Source of the DNA: Sinomicrobium kalidii
GTDB lineage: Bacteria > Bacteroidota > Bacteroidia > Flavobacteriales > Flavobacteriaceae
Direction of reading: 5' to 3'
Length of the DNA: 64,000 nt
Assembly (NCBI RefSeq): GCF_021183825.1
Contig: NZ_CP089211.1
Location: 868,001-932,000, forward strand
The notes under the pieces are model-generated. The model did no database searches. It saw nothing but the letters and a program-made list of their open reading frames with translations, and was not told the DNA's origin. Position 1 is the first letter of the stretch. Every line of letters starts with the position of its first letter. The position numbers and the translations under genes were made by a program. Positions 62,353 to 64,000 of the stretch are shown piece after piece.

Positions 62353-63391
62353 CCGAATACCGGTCGAGGATCGCCTTATTTATCCTTTTCACGACTCCGG
62401 GGCCTTCATATATAAAACCCGTATACACCTGCACGAGCGTGGCTCCTGCATCCAGTTTCTCCAAAGCATCTTCGGGCGTGTGTACTCCCCCTACCCCGAT
62501 TATAGGGAAACTCCCTTCGCTTTCCCTGTGCAGGAACCTGATGACCTCGGTCGAACGGTCTTTCAGCGGTTTTCCGCTAAGGCCTCCCGTTTCTTCTTTT
62601 GCGGGAGCACTAAGCCCGTCCCTGGAAATGGTGGTATTGGTAGCTATAACCCCGGCTATCCCGGTGTCCTTAACAATCTGTACAATATCAGTCAGCTGCC
62701 CTTCGGTAAGGTCGGGTGCAATTTTCAGCAATACGGGTTTACGGTTTACGGTCTGGAGTCTGTGGTTTTGCAATTCGTTCAGCAGTTTCTTAAGCGGCTC
62801 CTTATCCTGGAGTGCCCGGAGATCCGGTGTATTGGGAGAACTGACATTCACCACAAAATAATCGACATTGTTGTGAAGGGCCTCGAAACATTTCCTGTAG
62901 TCATCCGCAGCGTTTTCGTTAGGCGTGGTCTTGTTCTTTCCTATGTTCCCCCCTATGAGAATACCCCGGGCCCTGAGCGAAGCCCAGGGGCGTTTTAAGC
63001 GCTTTACGGCTTCCCCGACACCTCCGTTGTTAAACCCCATCCTGTTTACAATGGCACTGTCTTCCCGGAGCCGGAACAATCGTTTACGCGGATTTCCGGG
63101 CTGGGGCCTGGGAGTAAGCGTGCCTGTTTCTATAAAACCGAAACCGAAACCGGAAAGTTCGTTAAACAAGCGCGCATCCTTGTCGAAACCCGCGGCAAGG
63201 CCTACGGGATTTTTGAACTTTAGTCCGAAGACTTCCCGTTCGAGCCGCGGATCGTCAACTGCATACATCTTCCGCAAAAGAGCAGGGACTCCCGGTATCT
63301 TATTCACTGCTTTTATGAATGTAAAAGTAAAATGGTGTACTTTTTCCGGATCGAACCGGAAAAGTATGGGACGGATGAGTGTTTTATACAT
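62339..63391 (-). CDS. pyrD: Dihydroorotate dehydrogenase (quinone), class 2
   Basis: A membrane-associated flavoprotein that oxidises dihydroorotate to orotate in pyrimidine synthesis. It has 350 residues. The N-terminal helical extension ([20 protein letters not shown]) is the class 2 mark. [17 protein letters not shown], the catalytic Ser region [20 protein letters not shown] and the FMN-binding block [13 protein letters not shown] are all visible. The length is normal. Confidence 0.96.
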   Translation of the reverse strand: MYKTLIRPILFRFDPEKVHHFTFTFIKAVNKIPGVPALLRKMYAVDDPRLEREVFGLKFKNPVGLAAGFDKDARLFNELSGFGFGFIETGTLTPRPQPGNPRKRLFRLREDSAIVNRMGFNNGGVGEAVKRLKRPWASLRARGILIGGNIGKNKTTPNENAADDYRKCFEALHNNVDYFVVNVSSPNTPDLRALQDKEPLKKLLNELQNHRLQTVNRKPVLLKIAPDLTEGQLTDIVQIVKDTGIAGVIATNTTISRDGLSAPAKEETGGLSGKPLKDRSTEVIRFLHRESEGSFPIIGVGGVHTPEDALEKLDAGATLVQVYTGFIYEGPGVVKRINKAILDRYSVAGL

Positions 63392-63412
63392 GGATCATTA
63401 TTCTTGTGCTGC

Positions 63413-63420
63413 AAAAATAC
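63413..63420 (-). promoter_or_regulatory. -7 promoter box of pyrD
   Basis: TATTTTTG on the minus strand, an exact TAnnTTTG match, 22 bases before the start. Confidence 0.5.
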
Positions 63421-63480
63421 GGGAAAAGATATAATGTCTGAAAAATGACCGGGTTTAAACAAAAAGAGAGGCATCGGGGG

Positions 63481-63503
63481 GCACTCGTCGGAGACGAGCG
63501 CCG
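63481..63503. repeat. REP-like hairpin, copy 2
   Basis: A ten-pair stem (63481-63490 with 63494-63503), with the same single non-Watson-Crick pair as the hairpin at 31715-31738. Read on the minus strand, the outer arms GGCGC and GTGCC are the same, while the inner arm (TCGTC against GACGA) differs on both sides so that pairing is kept. Confidence 0.7.
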
Positions 63504-63535
63504 GGCACGAATTGAAATAATATTTCTTTCTCCAT

Positions 63536-63566
63536 AAAAAAACCCTCCGTTTCCGAAGGGTTTTTA
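63536..63566 (-). terminator. Terminator after tRNA-Thr
   Basis: AAAAACCCT pairs with AGGGTTTTT (63538-63546 with 63557-63565) around a 10-base loop, followed by T on the minus strand. It ends seven bases beyond the tRNA. It could also act for the plus strand. Confidence 0.8.
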
Positions 63567-63572
63567 CATCTG

Positions 63573-63646
63573 AGCCGGCAGAGGGATTCGAACCCACGAC
63601 CCCGAGATTACAAATCACGTGCTCTGGCCAACTGAGCTATGCCGGC
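63573..63646 (-). tRNA. tRNA-Thr, anticodon UGU
   Basis: A 74-base cloverleaf on the minus strand with a perfect 7-bp acceptor stem (GCCGGCA with TGCCGGC). The D arm GCTC...GAGC and the T-arm GTGGGTTCGAATCCC are present. The anticodon loop is TTTGTAA with anticodon TGT; its stem has one T-T mismatch in the middle. The CCA end is not encoded. It reads ACA (and other ACN) threonine codons. Confidence 0.95.
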
Positions 63647-63671
63647 CTCATCTGTGCCTTAAAAGCGGCAG

Positions 63672-63679
63672 CAAATATA
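63672..63679 (-). promoter_or_regulatory. Promoter of tRNA-Thr: TTG-N20-TATATTTG
   Basis: TATATTTG on the minus strand is preceded by TTG at 63700-63702 with a 20-base spacer, the expected arrangement of a Bacteroidota promoter. It lies 26 bases before the tRNA. Confidence 0.65.
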
Positions 63680-63719
63680 AAATGGATTTTATTTTCTGCC
63701 AATCTTTTTTTGAAAAATT

Positions 63720-63989
63720 TTAAGACAGCTTGTTTACTTTTTCGATAAGCTGATTTGCTTTTTCTTCCAGTTCCTTGTTAACAGCCTTTAAATGAGCCTT
63801 TCGGTTTTCCACACTCCTGTCATTTATTTTTGTCACCAGGTCGTCAAAAGTTTCTATAGCTTCATCTATTATCGCATTCCCTTTTTCGGAGTTATTGTTG
63901 TCGGTAGCAGCTTCCCAAACGTAAACCGCTTCTATAATATCTCCCAAAACGGAATTGATCTCTTTCTTCAGTTCCTTAATACTTGCCAT
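63720..63989 (-). CDS. Small helical protein of unknown function
   Basis: An 89-residue, highly charged, wholly helical protein (IKELKKEINSVLGDIIEAVYVWEAA, then a Lys/Glu-rich second half such as HLKAVNKELEEKANQLIEKVN). Similar small proteins occur next to tRNA genes in flavobacteria as conserved hypotheticals. No known domain was recognised. The ATG at 63989 lies close to the window end, so its promoter is not fully visible. Confidence 0.75.
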   Translation of the reverse strand: MASIKELKKEINSVLGDIIEAVYVWEAATDNNNSEKGNAIIDEAIETFDDLVTKINDRSVENRKAHLKAVNKELEEKANQLIEKVNKLS

Positions 63990-64000
63990 AATATATTATT

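Overview
The window is a stretch of chromosome from a member of the Bacteroidota, most likely a marine or soil Flavobacteriaceae. The main evidence is gene content. It has several fusions or long forms typical of that family: NagB with a PIG-L domain, hypoxanthine phosphoribosyltransferase fused to adenylate kinase, cyclophilin fused to FKBP, and a long NusB. It also has a TonB-type outer-membrane beta-barrel receptor with a carboxypeptidase-regulatory N-terminus, a DUF3276/PUR protein, a CCC-motif membrane protein, and lipoproteins with Bacteroidota-style signals. Many genes are preceded by a TAnnTTTG box, the Bacteroidota -7 element, 15-40 bases before the start codon, and Shine-Dalgarno sequences are mostly weak. 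No phage, integrated element, transposase or CRISPR array was found.

Layout. 1-1.6 kb: glycolysis (pfkA-gapA, minus strand). 1.9-7 kb: an amino-sugar NagB/PIG-L fusion, an orphan LytTR response regulator and a sodium:solute symporter. 7-12.7 kb: a large TamB-like protein divergent from tsaD. 13 kb: a small double-glycine leader peptide next to an AraC regulator. 14.2-17.1 kb: a plus-strand run of DUF983, a GNAT-like protein, rsmE, DUF4159 and a SpoU methyltransferase. 17.2-21.5 kb: a probable copper locus of two paralogous cysteine-motif small proteins, a lipoprotein, MbnP-like, MbnH-like and a Cys-motif outer-membrane protein. 21.8-31.4 kb: housekeeping and stress genes (lysA, sucC, hsp20, obg, hpt-adk, OsmC, a UDG-family protein). 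31.9-36.4 kb: TonB-type receptor, NUDIX hydrolase and peptidase T. 36.4-36.8 kb: a broken GxxExxY (PD-(D/E)XK-type) gene between perfect 17-bp inverted repeats. 36.9-42.3 kb: yajC, DUF1573, nusB, leucine-type dehydrogenase, an ABC exporter and a PUR protein. 42.4-51.7 kb: M14 carboxypeptidase, CsaA, thioredoxin and peroxiredoxin proteins, DinB/YfiT, the immunophilin fusion and a PhnB-like protein. 51.7-55.1 kb: Smr protein, small membrane proteins and aquaporin. 55.3-63.4 kb: MoxR, two periplasmic prolyl isomerases, guaB, HMG-CoA lyase, a HAD phosphatase and pyrD. The end holds tRNA-Thr(UGU) and a small helical protein.

Most genes are core metabolism and envelope biogenesis. The most unusual material is (a) the MbnP/MbnH-type copper locus with its paired C-x9-C-x3-C small proteins, (b) the orphan double-glycine Cys-rich peptide, and (c) a rich set of intergenic structured repeats. 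These repeats include a roughly 250-bp MITE-like element (48.85-49.11 kb), the inverted-repeat-bounded GxxExxY cassette, a three-copy roughly 120-bp tandem array (45.86-46.24 kb) with a related hairpin at 53.3 kb, and two REP-like hairpins with compensatory base changes at 31.7 and 63.5 kb. All calls come from reading the sequence by eye; no database search was run.
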